From NCBI RefSeq assembly GCF_002362315.1, contig NZ_MTZV01000006.1, positions 2,170,001-2,234,000 of the forward strand: DNA of 64,000 nucleotides. Direction: 5' to 3'. The DNA comes from Paraburkholderia acidicola (GTDB lineage Bacteria; Pseudomonadota; Gammaproteobacteria; Burkholderiales; Burkholderiaceae). The position numbers and the translations under genes are program-made. The notes below the pieces were generated by a model, which saw only the letters and a program-made list of their open reading frames with translations, was not told where the DNA came from and ran no database searches. Position 1 is the first letter of the stretch, and each line of letters begins with the position of its first letter. Positions 27,100 through 37,238 of the stretch are shown piece after piece.

Positions 27100-27896
27100 T
27101 GCGTGTCGCGCTCGGCGTCCAGTACGACGGTTCGGCGTTTTGCGGCTGGCAGTCGCAGCCACACGGCAAGACGGTTCAGGATGCACTCGAACGCGCCTTG
27201 CGCGAGTTTGCCCAGACGCCGCTGCCGACCGTAGTGGCGGGGCGCACGGATACGGGCGTCCATGGGCTCGGGCAGGTGGTCCATTTCGACACCGAACTGA
27301 CGCGCGACGATTTCTCGTGGGTGCGCGGCACCAATGCGTTCCTGCCGCCGACCGTCGCCGTGCAGTGGGCGAAGCCGATGCCGGACACGTTCCACGCGCG
27401 GTTTTCCGCGTTCGAGCGAACCTACTACTACGTGCTGTACGTCCATCCGGTTCGCTCGCCGATGCTCACGGGCCGGGCGGGCTGGATTCATACGCCGCTC
27501 GATGTCGACGCGATGCGCACCGCGGCCGCCTATCTGATCGGTGAACACGATTTTTCGGCGTTCCGTTCATCGGAATGCCAGGCGAAGACGCCGGTCAAGC
27601 ATCTGCATCAGATCGACGTGCGGCAGCAGGGCGACTTCATCCACTTCCGCTTCCGCGCCAATGCGTTTCTGCATCACATGGTGCGCAACCTGATGGGCTG
27701 CCTTGTGGCGATCGGACGCGGCCGTCACAAGGCCGAATGGCTGGCCGAAGTGCTGGCGGGCAAGGACCGCAGCCGAGCTGCGCCGACCTTCATGCCGGAC
27801 GGCCTGTATCTCGCCCAGGTGGGCTATCCTGAGGCATTCGCCGTGCCGCCCGCGCAGTCCGGCAGCGTGCCATGGAGCACCGTATGGACCGATTGA
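27099..27896 (+). CDS. truA: tRNA pseudouridine(38-40) synthase TruA
   Basis: Makes pseudouridine at positions 38-40 of the tRNA anticodon arm. 265 residues. The catalytic Asp is D51 in [16 protein letters not shown]; the N-terminal [20 protein letters not shown] and [20 protein letters not shown] are typical. The ATG overlaps the fimV stop by one base (TGATG), so the two are translationally coupled; a GTG one codon earlier is also in frame. Confidence 0.96.
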   Translation: MRVALGVQYDGSAFCGWQSQPHGKTVQDALERALREFAQTPLPTVVAGRTDTGVHGLGQVVHFDTELTRDDFSWVRGTNAFLPPTVAVQWAKPMPDTFHARFSAFERTYYYVLYVHPVRSPMLTGRAGWIHTPLDVDAMRTAAAYLIGEHDFSAFRSSECQAKTPVKHLHQIDVRQQGDFIHFRFRANAFLHHMVRNLMGCLVAIGRGRHKAEWLAEVLAGKDRSRAAPTFMPDGLYLAQVGYPEAFAVPPAQSGSVPWSTVWTD

Positions 27897-27909
27897 CCGA
27901 AACCAGAAC

Positions 27910-28599
27910 ATGACCGCAGACCAGAACCCGCCGTCCGTTGCCGTACCGCACAGAACCCGCATCAAGCTGTGCGGCCTGTCGACGCCCGCCAACGTTGCCC
28001 ATGCAATCGATCTCGGTGCCGATGCGATCGGCCTCGTGTTCTATCCGCCGAGCCCGCGTTCGGTCAGCGTCGTGCAGGCGCTCGATATGACGCGCGAGAT
28101 TCCGCCGTTCGTGTCGGTGGTCGGACTGTTCGTCAATGCGTCGCCGGACTGGATCACCGAGGTGACATCGAACGTCCCGCTGACGCTGCTGCAGTTTCAC
28201 GGCGACGAAACGCCGGTGCAGTGCGAGTCGCTCGCCAGCATTGCGGGTTTGCCTTGGTTGCGCGCAATACGCGTTGCGGCAGATACTCAACCGGCCGATT
28301 TGGTAGAATCGGCACTTAACTATTCAGCTGCCAGTGGCCTTCTGCTCGACACACATGTCGAAGGCTATGGCGGTGGCGGGAAGGTCTTCGATTGGTCACT
28401 TATTCCAGCAGAGCTCGCGCGTCGGGCCGTTTTGAGTGGTGGGTTGAACGCGCAAAACGTCAGTGATGCGATTCATCGCGTGCGTCCGTACGCGGTCGAT
28501 GTCTCGAGCGGCATCGAGGTGGCGGGCGCCAGGGGTGTGAAAGATCACGCCCTGATGGCGGCGTTTGTGCGCGCGGTGCGCGACGCAGACGCCGGATGA
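27910..28599 (+). CDS. trpF: phosphoribosylanthranilate isomerase
   Basis: Third step of tryptophan synthesis after anthranilate, an Amadori rearrangement on a TIM-barrel enzyme. 229 residues from the ATG 13 bases after truA. It has the active-site Cys in RIKLCGLSTPANVAHA, GADAIGLVFYPPSPRSV, LLQFHGDETPVQCE, and the phosphate-binding VDVSSGIEVAGARGVKDHALMAAFV. A non-fused trpF next to trpB and trpA is the usual beta-proteobacterial layout. Confidence 0.96.
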   Translation: MTADQNPPSVAVPHRTRIKLCGLSTPANVAHAIDLGADAIGLVFYPPSPRSVSVVQALDMTREIPPFVSVVGLFVNASPDWITEVTSNVPLTLLQFHGDETPVQCESLASIAGLPWLRAIRVAADTQPADLVESALNYSAASGLLLDTHVEGYGGGGKVFDWSLIPAELARRAVLSGGLNAQNVSDAIHRVRPYAVDVSSGIEVAGARGVKDHALMAAFVRAVRDADAG

Positions 28600-28659
28600 T
28601 TCCGGTGGTGCAGCTCCCCGTCCGGGGCAGCGGCGCCGCCCACTGAGAAGAGTGACACA

Positions 28660-29853
28660 ATGTACAACTTGCCAGACGAAAGAGGCCATTTCGGCCAATA
28701 TGGCGGCATATTCGTCGCCGAAACCCTGGTTCACGCACTCGACGAGCTGCGTGCGGCCTACGCCAAATACCAGCAGGATCCCGACTTCGTCGCCGAATAT
28801 GAGCGCGAACTGAAGCATTTCGTCGGTCGTCCGTCTCCCATCTATCACGCGCAGCGCTGGAGCGAGACGCTCGGCGGCGCGCAGATCTTCCTCAAGCGCG
28901 AGGACCTGAACCACACGGGCGCCCACAAGATAAACAACGTGATCGGCCAGGCGCTGCTCGCCAAACGCATGGGCAAGCCGCGCGTGATTGCGGAAACCGG
29001 CGCAGGGCAGCATGGCGTCGCGACCGCAACGATCGCAGCCCGGTTCGGCATGGAATGCGTCGTCTACATGGGCGCCGAGGATATCCACCGCCAGGCCGCC
29101 AACGTCTACCGGATGAAGCTGCTCGGCGCGACCGTCGTACCGGTCCAGTCCGGCTCGCGCACGCTGAAGGACGCGCTCAACGAAGCGATGCGCGACTGGG
29201 TCACCAACGTCGAAAACACCTTCTACATCATCGGTACGGTGGCGGGCCCGCACCCGTATCCGATGATGGTGCGTGATTTCCAGCGCGTGATCGGTGACGA
29301 ATGCAAGGTGCAGATGCCCGAACTGACGGGCCGACAGCCGGATTCGGTGATTGCGTGTATCGGTGGTGGATCGAATGCGATGGGGATCTTTTACCCGTAT
29401 ATCGACGACACTTCCGTGCAGTTGATCGGTGTCGAAGCCGCTGGCGACGGTATCGAAACCGGCCGCCACGCAGCCTCGCTGACGGGTGGTAGCCCCGGCG
29501 TGCTGCACGGCAACCGCACCTATCTGCTGCAGGACGAGAACGGCCAGATCATCGAGACGCATTCGGTCTCGGCCGGCCTCGACTATCCTGGCGTCGGTCC
29601 CGAGCATGCATGGCTGAAGGACAACGGCCGTGCGCAATACGTCTCCGTCACCGACGAAGAAGCGCTCCAGGCCTTCCACGACTGCTGCCGCATCGAGGGC
29701 ATCATCCCGGCCCTCGAATCGAGCCACGCACTCGCGTACGCCACCAAACTCGCGCCGACCTTGCCGAAGGGCAAGAATCTGCTGGTCAACCTGTCGGGCC
29801 GCGGCGACAAGGACATGCATACGGTCGCCGAGCGATCGGGCATTACGTTCTGA
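28660..29853 (+). CDS. trpB: tryptophan synthase beta subunit
   Basis: PLP enzyme joining indole and serine to tryptophan in the alpha2-beta2 complex. 397 residues. The PLP lysine is K90 in [23 protein letters not shown]; phosphate-binding [12 protein letters not shown] is near 230-245; the monovalent-cation and catalytic Glu region [20 protein letters not shown] is present. trpA does not follow directly: a DNA methyltransferase is inserted between them. Confidence 0.97.
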   Translation: MYNLPDERGHFGQYGGIFVAETLVHALDELRAAYAKYQQDPDFVAEYERELKHFVGRPSPIYHAQRWSETLGGAQIFLKREDLNHTGAHKINNVIGQALLAKRMGKPRVIAETGAGQHGVATATIAARFGMECVVYMGAEDIHRQAANVYRMKLLGATVVPVQSGSRTLKDALNEAMRDWVTNVENTFYIIGTVAGPHPYPMMVRDFQRVIGDECKVQMPELTGRQPDSVIACIGGGSNAMGIFYPYIDDTSVQLIGVEAAGDGIETGRHAASLTGGSPGVLHGNRTYLLQDENGQIIETHSVSAGLDYPGVGPEHAWLKDNGRAQYVSVTDEEALQAFHDCCRIEGIIPALESSHALAYATKLAPTLPKGKNLLVNLSGRGDKDMHTVAERSGITF

Positions 29854-29864
29854 GCGCCGCGACG

Positions 29865-30833
29865 ATGCGCGACGAGTTCGACGAGCCGCAACCGGCAGAC
29901 ATCGCCGAAACGACGGTGCCTGCCGGGACGGCCGTGCTGGCCGAGGCAACAGCAACAGAAGCAGCGCAAGCATTGGAGGCAGACGCACCGGTCGGTGCGC
30001 GTGCTTCGACTGCCGAGCTGCCGCTGCCTCCCGGCATCGAACTGTGGAACCGCGATTTTCTGACCGAGGTAGCGAACCTCCCGGATGCGTCGATCGACCT
30101 GATCCTCGCCGACCCGCCGTACGGGCTCGGCAAGGACTACGGCAACGATTCGGACATGCGCTCGGGCGAGGACTTTATCGCCTGGACGCGTGGCTGGCTC
30201 GAGCTGGCTATTCCGAAGCTCAAGCCGACTGGTTCGCTGTATGTGTTCTGCACCTGGCAATACGCGCCGGAAATCTTCAGTTTCCTGAAGACCCGACTCA
30301 CGATGGTCAACGAGATCATCTGGGACCGGCGCGTGCCGAGCATGGGCGGCACGACGCGCCGCTTTACGTCGGTGCACGACAACATCGGTTTCTTCGCGGT
30401 ATCGAAGGACTACTACTTCGATCTCGATCCCATCCGCATCCCGTACGACGCCGCGACCAAGAAGGCCCGTTCGCGCAAGCTGTTCGAGGGCAGTAAATGG
30501 CTGGAGCTCGGCTATAACCCGAAGGACGTCTGGTCCGTGTCGCGACTGCACCGGCAGCATGCCGAACGCGTCGACCATCCGACCCAGAAGCCTCTGGAAA
30601 TCGTCGAGCGGATGGTGCTCGCGAGCTGCCCGCCGGGCGGCCGCGTGCTCGACCCGTTTATGGGAAGCGGCACCACCGCCGTTGCCTGCGCCCGTCAGCA
30701 GCGCGAATTCGTTGGCTATGAAATCAATGCAAGTTACTGCGCGATAGCGCGCGAACGCGTCAGCGCGATCGCCGCGCCCGTGGCGGCCGAGCCGGACGAT
30801 TCCGTGTCGGCTACCACCACGGCTACGACGTAA
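29865..30833 (+). CDS. orphan DNA (adenine) methyltransferase, DPPY type
   Basis: 322 residues from the ATG 11 bases after the trpB stop. About 52 Ala/Thr/Glu-rich residues precede the catalytic domain. Motif IV is DPPY at residues 83-86 (ILADPPYGLGKDYG); the target-recognition part follows; HPTQKPLEI and DPFMGSGTTAVACARQQREFVGYE (motif I) are near the C-terminus, the order of beta-class N6-adenine or N4-cytosine methylases. No restriction enzyme is adjacent, so it is an orphan. From memory, Burkholderia cenocepacia carries an equivalent methylase beside trpB on chromosome 2 that modifies CACAG sites. Position between trpB and trpA implies co-transcription with tryptophan genes. Confidence 0.9.
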   Translation: MRDEFDEPQPADIAETTVPAGTAVLAEATATEAAQALEADAPVGARASTAELPLPPGIELWNRDFLTEVANLPDASIDLILADPPYGLGKDYGNDSDMRSGEDFIAWTRGWLELAIPKLKPTGSLYVFCTWQYAPEIFSFLKTRLTMVNEIIWDRRVPSMGGTTRRFTSVHDNIGFFAVSKDYYFDLDPIRIPYDAATKKARSRKLFEGSKWLELGYNPKDVWSVSRLHRQHAERVDHPTQKPLEIVERMVLASCPPGGRVLDPFMGSGTTAVACARQQREFVGYEINASYCAIARERVSAIAAPVAAEPDDSVSATTTATT

Positions 30834-30869
30834 AGCCGTCGGCGCGCAGTCTCACTCGAGAGAAAATTC

Positions 30870-31685
30870 ATGTCCCGTATCAAAAGCACGTTCGCGGCAC
30901 TGGCCGCACAAGGCAGGAAAGGGCTGATCCCGTTCATGACGGCGGGCGACCCCGATCCTGAGCGCACCGTCGAATTCATGCATGCGCTTGCCGCCGGCGG
31001 CGCGGATGTCATCGAACTCGGCGTGCCGTTTTCGGACCCGATGGCCGACGGCCCGGTGATCCAGCAGTCGTCGGAGCGCGCGCTCGCGCGTGGCGTGTCG
31101 TTGCGTCACGTACTGGCCGACGTAAAACGCTTTCGCGAGAGCAACCAGACGACGCCGGTGGTGTTGATGGGCTACGCGAATCCGATCGAACGGATGGGCG
31201 CCGATGCGTTCGCCGCAGCGGCCCAGGACGCAGGTGTCGACGGTGTGCTGGTTGTCGACTACCCACCGGAAGAATCGGTTAATTTCGCCGAAAAAATGCG
31301 ATCTTCCGGTATCGATCCGATCTTCCTGCTGGCCCCCACCTCAACCGATGAGCGTATCGCTGAGGTAGGCAAGATCGCTAGCGGCTATGTCTACTATGTG
31401 TCCCTGAAAGGGGTGACAGGTGCGGCAAATCTGGACGTTTACAGTATCGCGGGTAAAATCCCGGCCATTAAGTCGCGCGTTCCGCTGCCGGTAGGCGTCG
31501 GTTTTGGCATCCGTGACGCGCAGACTGCGCGTGCGGTCGCCGAGGTGTCCGATGCCGTCGTGATCGGTAGCCGTATCGTGCAATTGCTGGAAACCGCCGC
31601 TCCGGACACTGCTGCAGACACACTGACGCGCTTCATCGCGGAAGTGCGTCAGGCGGTGGATAGCATCGGGGCTGCGACCCGCTAA
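30870..31685 (+). CDS. trpA: tryptophan synthase alpha subunit
   Basis: Cleaves indole-3-glycerol phosphate to indole, which channels to TrpB. 271 residues, TIM barrel. Catalytic Glu and Asp lie in [19 protein letters not shown] (about residues 48-66); phosphate-binding [12 protein letters not shown] and [12 protein letters not shown] are near the C-terminus. It starts 36 bases after the methyltransferase stop. Confidence 0.97.
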   Translation: MSRIKSTFAALAAQGRKGLIPFMTAGDPDPERTVEFMHALAAGGADVIELGVPFSDPMADGPVIQQSSERALARGVSLRHVLADVKRFRESNQTTPVVLMGYANPIERMGADAFAAAAQDAGVDGVLVVDYPPEESVNFAEKMRSSGIDPIFLLAPTSTDERIAEVGKIASGYVYYVSLKGVTGAANLDVYSIAGKIPAIKSRVPLPVGVGFGIRDAQTARAVAEVSDAVVIGSRIVQLLETAAPDTAADTLTRFIAEVRQAVDSIGAATR

Positions 31686-31716
31686 CCGTTATCTTGTCGT
31701 CTTAATTTGTCGCGTC

Positions 31717-31746
31717 GGGCGGCAGCAGGAGTTTCTGCTGCCGCCC
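31717..31746 (+). promoter_or_regulatory. GC-rich perfect hairpin in the accD 5' leader
   Basis: A 12-bp perfect stem, GGGCGGCAGCAG with its complement and a six-base loop, lies between trpA and accD and ends 26 bases before the accD ATG. There is no T tract. It may limit read-through from the trp genes or control accD translation. Function inferred only. Confidence 0.45.
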
Positions 31747-31772
31747 GTGTCGCGATTCAGGAAGGAAACACC

Positions 31773-32645
31773 ATGAGCTGGCTCGACAAACTGCTGCCGC
31801 CGAAAATCAAGCAAACCGACCCGAAGAACCGCAAGGGTATTCCGGAAGGTTTGTGGATCAAATGCCCGTCGTGCGAAGCGGTGCTGTACCGCAACGACGT
31901 CGAGGCCAATCTGCATGTGTGTCCGAAATGCGACCACCACATGCGGATCGGTGCGCGCGAGCGGCTCGACGGCCTGCTCGATCCGGAAGGCCGCTATGAA
32001 ATCGGCCAGGAAATCCTCCCGGTCGATGCGCTCAAGTTCAAGGACAGCCGCAAGTATCCGGATCGCCTGAAAGAGGCGATGGACGAAACCGACGAAACCG
32101 ACGCCATGGTCGTCATGGGCGGCGCGATTCACACGCTGCCGGTGGTGGTCGCGTGCTTCGAGTTCTCGTTCATGGGCGGCTCGATGGGGTCTGTGGTCGG
32201 CGAGCGTTTTGCGCGCGCGGCACAGAACGCGCTCGAGCAGCAGGTGCCGTTTATCTGCTTTACCGCTTCGGGTGGCGCGCGGATGCAGGAAAGCTTGCTG
32301 TCGCTGATGCAGATGGCCAAGACCACCGCGATGCTCACGAAACTGGCGGAAGCGAAGCTGCCGTTTATCTCCGTGCTGACCGATCCGACCATGGGCGGGG
32401 TGTCGGCAAGCTTTGCGTTCCTCGGCGACGTCGTGATTGCCGAACCGAAGGCACTGATCGGCTTTGCCGGGCCGCGCGTGATCGAACAGACGGTGCGCGA
32501 AAAGCTGCCCGAAGGCTTCCAGCGCTCGGAATTCCTGATACAGAAGGGCGCCATCGACATGATCGTCGACCGCCGCAAGCTGCGCGAAGAGATTGCACGC
32601 CTGATGGCGCTGCTGACGCGTCTGCCGGTGGACGCGGTCGCCTGA
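31773..32645 (+). CDS. accD: acetyl-CoA carboxylase carboxyltransferase subunit beta
   Basis: With AccA transfers carboxyl from biotin to acetyl-CoA, the first step of fatty acid synthesis. 290 residues from the ATG with GGAAGGAAA upstream. The N-terminal zinc ribbon uses C31, C34, C50 and C53 ([23 protein letters not shown]). Carboxyltransferase signatures are [33 protein letters not shown] and [18 protein letters not shown]. Followed by folC, as in many proteobacteria. Confidence 0.97.
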   Translation: MSWLDKLLPPKIKQTDPKNRKGIPEGLWIKCPSCEAVLYRNDVEANLHVCPKCDHHMRIGARERLDGLLDPEGRYEIGQEILPVDALKFKDSRKYPDRLKEAMDETDETDAMVVMGGAIHTLPVVVACFEFSFMGGSMGSVVGERFARAAQNALEQQVPFICFTASGGARMQESLLSLMQMAKTTAMLTKLAEAKLPFISVLTDPTMGGVSASFAFLGDVVIAEPKALIGFAGPRVIEQTVREKLPEGFQRSEFLIQKGAIDMIVDRRKLREEIARLMALLTRLPVDAVA

Positions 32646-32664
32646 GCGGCGGTTGGTGTTCTCG

Positions 32665-32686
32665 CGAGGCGGCGCCCGCCGCCTCG
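32665..32686. repeat. short inverted repeat between accD and folC
   Basis: Ten-base perfect inverted repeat CGAGGCGGCG with its complement and a two-base centre, 20 bases past the accD stop. There is no T tract, so it is not a standard terminator. The rest of the 142-base gap shows nothing further. Confidence 0.4.
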
Positions 32687-32787
32687 TCGCTTCATGGTTT
32701 CACCTCGCAATCGAGCGGTACGCTGCCGTTTCCGGGATAATGCCGTTCCGCGGTACCGGTTTATCCCCGTCTTAAGCGATCCATCCG

Positions 32788-34101
32788 ATGAGCTACCCCT
32801 TCCCCAGCCTCGACGCGTGGCTGACGCACCTTGAATCCGCGCATCCGGTCGGCATCGACATGGGTCTCACGCGCATCAGCCTCGTACGCGATGCGCTGAA
32901 CCTGCAGTTCGCCTGCCCGATCATCACGGTGGGCGGCACGAACGGCAAAGGCTCGACTTGCGCGATTCTCGAATCGATCCTGCTGCGAGCCGGCTACACC
33001 GTCGGCTGTCACACGTCGCCGCATCTGCTGGTGTTCAACGAGCGTGCGCGCATCAATGGCGAGGTCGCCACCGACGCCGATCTGCTACCGCATTTCGCCG
33101 CTGTTGAAGCGGCTCGCTTGAGTCTCGCGGAACCCGTTTCGCTCACGTACTTCGAGTTCACGACGCTCGCGATCATGCATCTGTTCGCCTCGCGCGGGTT
33201 CGATGCGGTGATCTTCGAAGTGGGACTCGGCGGCCGGCTCGACGCGGTGAACATCCTCGATACCGATTGCGCGATCGTCACCAGCATCGACATCGATCAC
33301 ACCGAGTACCTCGGCGATACGCGCGAGAAAATCGCCTTCGAGAAAGCAGGTATTTTCCGGCCAGGCAAGCCCGCAATTTGCGCCGACCCGGTGCCGCCGC
33401 AGACGTTGATCGATTACGCCGAGAAGATCGGTGCCGAACTGTGGCTGTTCGGCCGCGATTTCCGCTACGAAGGGCAGGCTGGCAGCGAGCGTCAGCAATG
33501 GAGCTACATCGGCCCGACACTGCGCCGTTCCGCGCTCGCCTATCCGGCGTTGCGCGGCGCCAACCAGCTGATCAACACGACAGCCGCGCTGGCCGGTCTC
33601 GAAGCCCTGCGCGACCGTCTGCCCGTGTCGGCGCAGGACATCCGCCTAGGGCTCGCAAACGTCGAACTGGCGGGGCGCTTCCAGGTGTTGCCGGGCAAGC
33701 CCGCTGTCGTGCTCGACGTCGGTCACAACCCGCACGCGGCCGCCGTGCTCGCGCAGAATCTCGGCAATATGGGCTTTTTTCCCTACACGTACGCGGTATT
33801 TGGCGCGATGGGCGACAAGGATATCGCCGGGGTGCTGGAGCACGTGAAAGGCGAGATCGATCACTGGTGCGTCACCGCGCTACCGACGCCACGCGCGGCT
33901 TCCGCGGAAGCTATCGAGGGGGCGCTGCGCGAAGCCGGTGTGGTCGACGGGCCGGATACCAGCGTCACGCGCCATGCGTCGCCTGCAGAAGCGTTCCAGG
34001 ACGCGCTAAAACGAGCGTCCGACAATGATAGAATCGTGGTTTTCGGAAGTTTCTATACGGTAGCTGGCGTTATGTCCTATCGTAAATCGCAGCAACACTG
34101 A
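32788..34101 (+). CDS. folC: bifunctional dihydrofolate synthase / folylpolyglutamate synthase
   Basis: Adds glutamate to dihydropteroate and to folates. 437 residues, Mur-ligase fold. The ATP-binding loop VGGTNGKGSTCAILESILL is near residues 49-67; CHTSPHLLVFNERARINGE, FEVGLGGRLDAVNILD, and DIDHTEYLGDTREKIAFEKAGIFR are family signatures; the C-terminal domain has VLDVGHNPHAAAVL. Between accD and a SPOR-domain gene, the common proteobacterial arrangement. Confidence 0.96.
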   Translation: MSYPFPSLDAWLTHLESAHPVGIDMGLTRISLVRDALNLQFACPIITVGGTNGKGSTCAILESILLRAGYTVGCHTSPHLLVFNERARINGEVATDADLLPHFAAVEAARLSLAEPVSLTYFEFTTLAIMHLFASRGFDAVIFEVGLGGRLDAVNILDTDCAIVTSIDIDHTEYLGDTREKIAFEKAGIFRPGKPAICADPVPPQTLIDYAEKIGAELWLFGRDFRYEGQAGSERQQWSYIGPTLRRSALAYPALRGANQLINTTAALAGLEALRDRLPVSAQDIRLGLANVELAGRFQVLPGKPAVVLDVGHNPHAAAVLAQNLGNMGFFPYTYAVFGAMGDKDIAGVLEHVKGEIDHWCVTALPTPRAASAEAIEGALREAGVVDGPDTSVTRHASPAEAFQDALKRASDNDRIVVFGSFYTVAGVMSYRKSQQH

Positions 34102-34129
34102 CCGCGCGGAAGCTCGAACCAAGCCATTC

Positions 34130-35032
34130 ATGGGAATTTTCTCGTTCGGCAAGAAAGACGACGCGTCTACCCGGCGCGGCGCACAGACCGGCTCTAGCCG
34201 GGGTACCCGTACCGAGTCCAAGGGGACTGCATTCGGGGCCCGTGTCGAGCGGCGCAGCCGCCGCACGGACCGGTCCGGCGACGCCGACGCGATGCTGCTC
34301 GACCCCACCCTGCCCGAGAAACAGCGAGCGCGCAGGCGCCTCGTCGGCGCAATTGCGCTGGTTATCGCTGCGGTCGTGATCCTGCCGATGGTGCTCGATT
34401 CGCACCCGAAGCCCGTCACCGACGACATTTCGATCGATATTCCGAACCGCCCTGCGCCGAAGGCCAGCACGGCGCCTGAAGATACGCAGGCCGGTGTCGC
34501 CCCCGACAGTCCGTCGCCCGACGCAACGCTCGCGGCTTCCGGGCTGGCTTCTGCACATACGGCGACGGGCACGGCGGCAATGGCAGCGGCAGCCACCTCG
34601 ACTGCGACGAAACCAGCAGCGAAACCGGCTGCGAAGCCGACCCCGGCTACGACAGCCACGACAACCAACAACGCACCCGCAAACGCGACAAAGCCGCCCC
34701 GTCAGGCGCCGGCCCCGGCCACCCAGACCGCGGACAACCCGCCGTCTGCCGCCGCCGCAGACGCCGATTCGGGCACGCCCGCGTCGCCCCCCGGCAGCCG
34801 CTTTGCGGTTCAGCTCGGCTCCTTCCCGGACGACACGAGCGCGAAAACCTGGGCGACCAAATTGAAAGCGGCCGGCGTGCCCGCATATACCGAACGTCGT
34901 AAGCAGCCGGACGGCTCGACCCGCACGCTGCTGCGCGCCGGTCCGTTTGCCGATCGGGCGGCGGCGTCGGCGGCCATTGCAAAAGTACGCGACGCCGGTC
35001 TGACGGCGGGCGCGAACGACAGCACACAGTAA
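34130..35032 (+). CDS. SPOR-domain protein (DedD-like)
   Basis: 300 residues. A basic cytoplasmic N-terminus of about 62 residues, one membrane helix (LVGAIALVIAAVVILPMVLD, about 66-86), a long Ala/Pro/Thr-rich periplasmic linker, and a C-terminal SPOR domain (FAVQLGSFPDDTSAKTWATKL... , about residues 223-297) that binds denuded septal peptidoglycan. The position between folC and cvpA is that of dedD, so a cell-division role is likely. Confidence 0.87.
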   Translation: MGIFSFGKKDDASTRRGAQTGSSRGTRTESKGTAFGARVERRSRRTDRSGDADAMLLDPTLPEKQRARRRLVGAIALVIAAVVILPMVLDSHPKPVTDDISIDIPNRPAPKASTAPEDTQAGVAPDSPSPDATLAASGLASAHTATGTAAMAAAATSTATKPAAKPAAKPTPATTATTTNNAPANATKPPRQAPAPATQTADNPPSAAAADADSGTPASPPGSRFAVQLGSFPDDTSAKTWATKLKAAGVPAYTERRKQPDGSTRTLLRAGPFADRAAASAAIAKVRDAGLTAGANDSTQ

Positions 35033-35039
35033 CCAGGCG

Positions 35040-35534
35040 ATGTTCACCGCCTTCGACTACGCTGTAATGGCGGTGATCGGTTTATCGGCGCTACGGGGCA
35101 CGTGGCGCGGCTTTCTGTCCGAAGTATTTGCGCTGATCGGCTGGATCGTGGCTTTCCTGATCGCCTGCCGCTTCGTCGGCAACGTTACACCGTGGGTTCC
35201 GGCCACGTGGCCGGGCGGGGCGCTGACCCAGTGGCTGATCGCGTTTCTCGCGATCGTCGTCGGTGTGGTGCTGGTAGCCGGCGTGGCGAATGCGCTATTA
35301 AGCCGCCTCGTCCAGGCGAGCGGCCTGAGCGGTGTGGACCGCTCGCTGGGCCTGCTGTTCGGCCTCGTCCGCGGGGTCGTGCTGGTGCTGCTGCTGGTCG
35401 CCCTTGCAGGCTTGACCCAGCTACCCCAGCAGGAATTCTGGCGCGATGCGCTGTTGCGGCCCTACGCCGAACAGGGCGTGCGCGAACTGAAACCGCTGCT
35501 TCCCGCGATGCTTGCCGCCTACGTCCGCGTTTGA
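35040..35534 (+). CDS. cvpA: CvpA-family inner-membrane protein
   Basis: 164 residues with four hydrophobic segments (about 4-22, 28-46, 63-85, 102-122) and a hydrophilic C-terminal tail. FDYAVMAVIGLSALRGTWRGFLSEVFALIGWI is the CvpA N-terminal signature. It is required for colicin V production in Escherichia coli. It lies 7 bases after the SPOR gene and upstream of purF, the conserved order. Confidence 0.93.
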   Translation: MFTAFDYAVMAVIGLSALRGTWRGFLSEVFALIGWIVAFLIACRFVGNVTPWVPATWPGGALTQWLIAFLAIVVGVVLVAGVANALLSRLVQASGLSGVDRSLGLLFGLVRGVVLVLLLVALAGLTQLPQQEFWRDALLRPYAEQGVRELKPLLPAMLAAYVRV

Positions 35535-35672
35535 TTTCTCCTGAGGAGAATCAGGCGCGTGAGGACGAGGCGGAGGCAGCCCACCGGCGAAGCATGCAGG
35601 ACACCGGCGCGACCCGGATGCCGCCCCGGCACCGGCCGCCGTTACGAATTTCGTACCTTTGAAGGACATGCC

Positions 35673-37220
35673 ATGTGCGGCATCGTAGGCGTAGTTTCCC
35701 GTTCCCCCGTCAACCAGCTGCTTTATGACAGCCTGCTGCTTCTGCAGCATCGCGGTCAGGACGCGGCCGGCATCGCAACGGCGAACGGCAGTAATTTCCA
35801 CATGCACAAAGCCAACGGCATGGTGCGCGACGTGTTCCGCACGCGCAACATGCGCAGTCTGCCGGGTACCACCGGCATCGGCCAGGTGCGTTACCCGACG
35901 GCAGGTTCCGCTTCGAGCGAGGAGGAGGCCCAGCCGTTCTACGTCAACGCGCCGTTCGGCATCATCCTCGCGCACAACGGCAACCTGACCAACTGGCCGC
36001 AGCTGAAAGAAGAGATGTTCCGCGTCGACCGGCGCCACATCAATACCAATTCCGATACGGAAGTGCTGCTCAACGTGCTCGCGCACGAACTGCAGCTGTC
36101 CAGCTCTGGCCTGCAGCTCGACCCGGCCGCGGTCTTCAAGGCAGTCGCGGGTGTGCATCATCGGGTGAAGGGTTCGTATGCGATCGTGTCGCTGATCGCC
36201 GGCTACGGGCTGCTCGCGTTCCGCGATCCGTTCGGGATTCGCCCGCTGTGCCTCGGCAAGCTCGAGACCTCGGAAGGTGTCGAATGGATCGTGGCGTCGG
36301 AATCGGTGGCGATCGAAGGTATCGGTTTCGAATTCGTGCGCGACGTGGCGCCGGGTGAAGCGATCTTCATCGACCTCGACGGCAATCTGCATGCGCAGCA
36401 GTGCGCGACCAACCCGAGCCTGAACCCCTGCATCTTCGAACTCGTGTATCTCGCACGGCCCGACTCGGTGCTCGACGGCGTGCCGGTGTACAACGCACGT
36501 CTGCGGATGGGTGACTACCTCGCGGAAAAGATCAAGCGCGTGCTGCCCGACGTGAAGATCGACGTTGTGATGCCGATCCCCGATTCGTCGCGTCCCGCGG
36601 CGATGCAGGTCGCGTTGAAGCTCGGTGTCGAGTATCGCGAAGGCTTCTTCAAGAACCGCTATGTCGGCCGCACGTTCATCATGCCCGGCCAGGCGGTGCG
36701 TAAAAAATCGGTGCGCCAGAAGCTGAACGCGATGGGTATCGAGTTCAAGGGCAAAAACATCCTGATCGTCGACGATTCGATCGTGCGCGGCACCACGTCG
36801 CATGAAATCGTCCAGATGGCGCGCAACGCCGGCGCAGCCAAGGTGATCTTCGCTTCGGCGGCGCCGCCGGTGAAATTCCCGAACGTCTACGGCATCGATA
36901 TGCCGACGCGCGGCGAACTCGTCGCGCACGGCCATACCGACGAGGAAGTCGCGCGCATGATCGGCGCGGATCATCTCGTGTATCAGGATGTCGACGCGCT
37001 GAAGCAGGCGATTCGCGATATCAACCCGGCGCTGAAGGAGTTCGACGCGTCGTGCTTCGACGGTAAGTACATCACCGGCGATATCACGAGCGCGTACCTC
37101 GATGGCGTCGAACTCGCGCGTCTCACACCGTCTGCGCTGTCGGACCGCGATGCGGCAAGCGATGCGATCGACGGCGGTGCCGCGCGTTCGCAGCTGCATC
37201 TGCAACTGTCGGTGGAGTAA
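35673..37220 (+). CDS. purF: amidophosphoribosyltransferase
   Basis: First committed step of purine synthesis: PRPP plus glutamine to phosphoribosylamine. 515 residues from the ATG of MCGIVGVVSRSPVNQLLYDS, which places the catalytic Cys at position 2 with no propeptide; an upstream in-frame start would bury it. The glutaminase domain covers about 1-240; the PRPP loop ILIVDDSIVRGTTSHEIVQMA is near 365-385. Gram-negative type without cluster cysteines at the C-terminus. Confidence 0.97.
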   Translation: MCGIVGVVSRSPVNQLLYDSLLLLQHRGQDAAGIATANGSNFHMHKANGMVRDVFRTRNMRSLPGTTGIGQVRYPTAGSASSEEEAQPFYVNAPFGIILAHNGNLTNWPQLKEEMFRVDRRHINTNSDTEVLLNVLAHELQLSSSGLQLDPAAVFKAVAGVHHRVKGSYAIVSLIAGYGLLAFRDPFGIRPLCLGKLETSEGVEWIVASESVAIEGIGFEFVRDVAPGEAIFIDLDGNLHAQQCATNPSLNPCIFELVYLARPDSVLDGVPVYNARLRMGDYLAEKIKRVLPDVKIDVVMPIPDSSRPAAMQVALKLGVEYREGFFKNRYVGRTFIMPGQAVRKKSVRQKLNAMGIEFKGKNILIVDDSIVRGTTSHEIVQMARNAGAAKVIFASAAPPVKFPNVYGIDMPTRGELVAHGHTDEEVARMIGADHLVYQDVDALKQAIRDINPALKEFDASCFDGKYITGDITSAYLDGVELARLTPSALSDRDAASDAIDGGAARSQLHLQLSVE

Positions 37221-37238
37221 CACGCGCAATGCGTGGGC

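Noticed and set aside
28600-28659. GC-rich hairpin (CTCCCCGTCCGGGGCAG) between trpF and trpB, considered as trp attenuator
   Set aside because: Short, without T tract and with no Trp-codon-containing leader ORF nearby.
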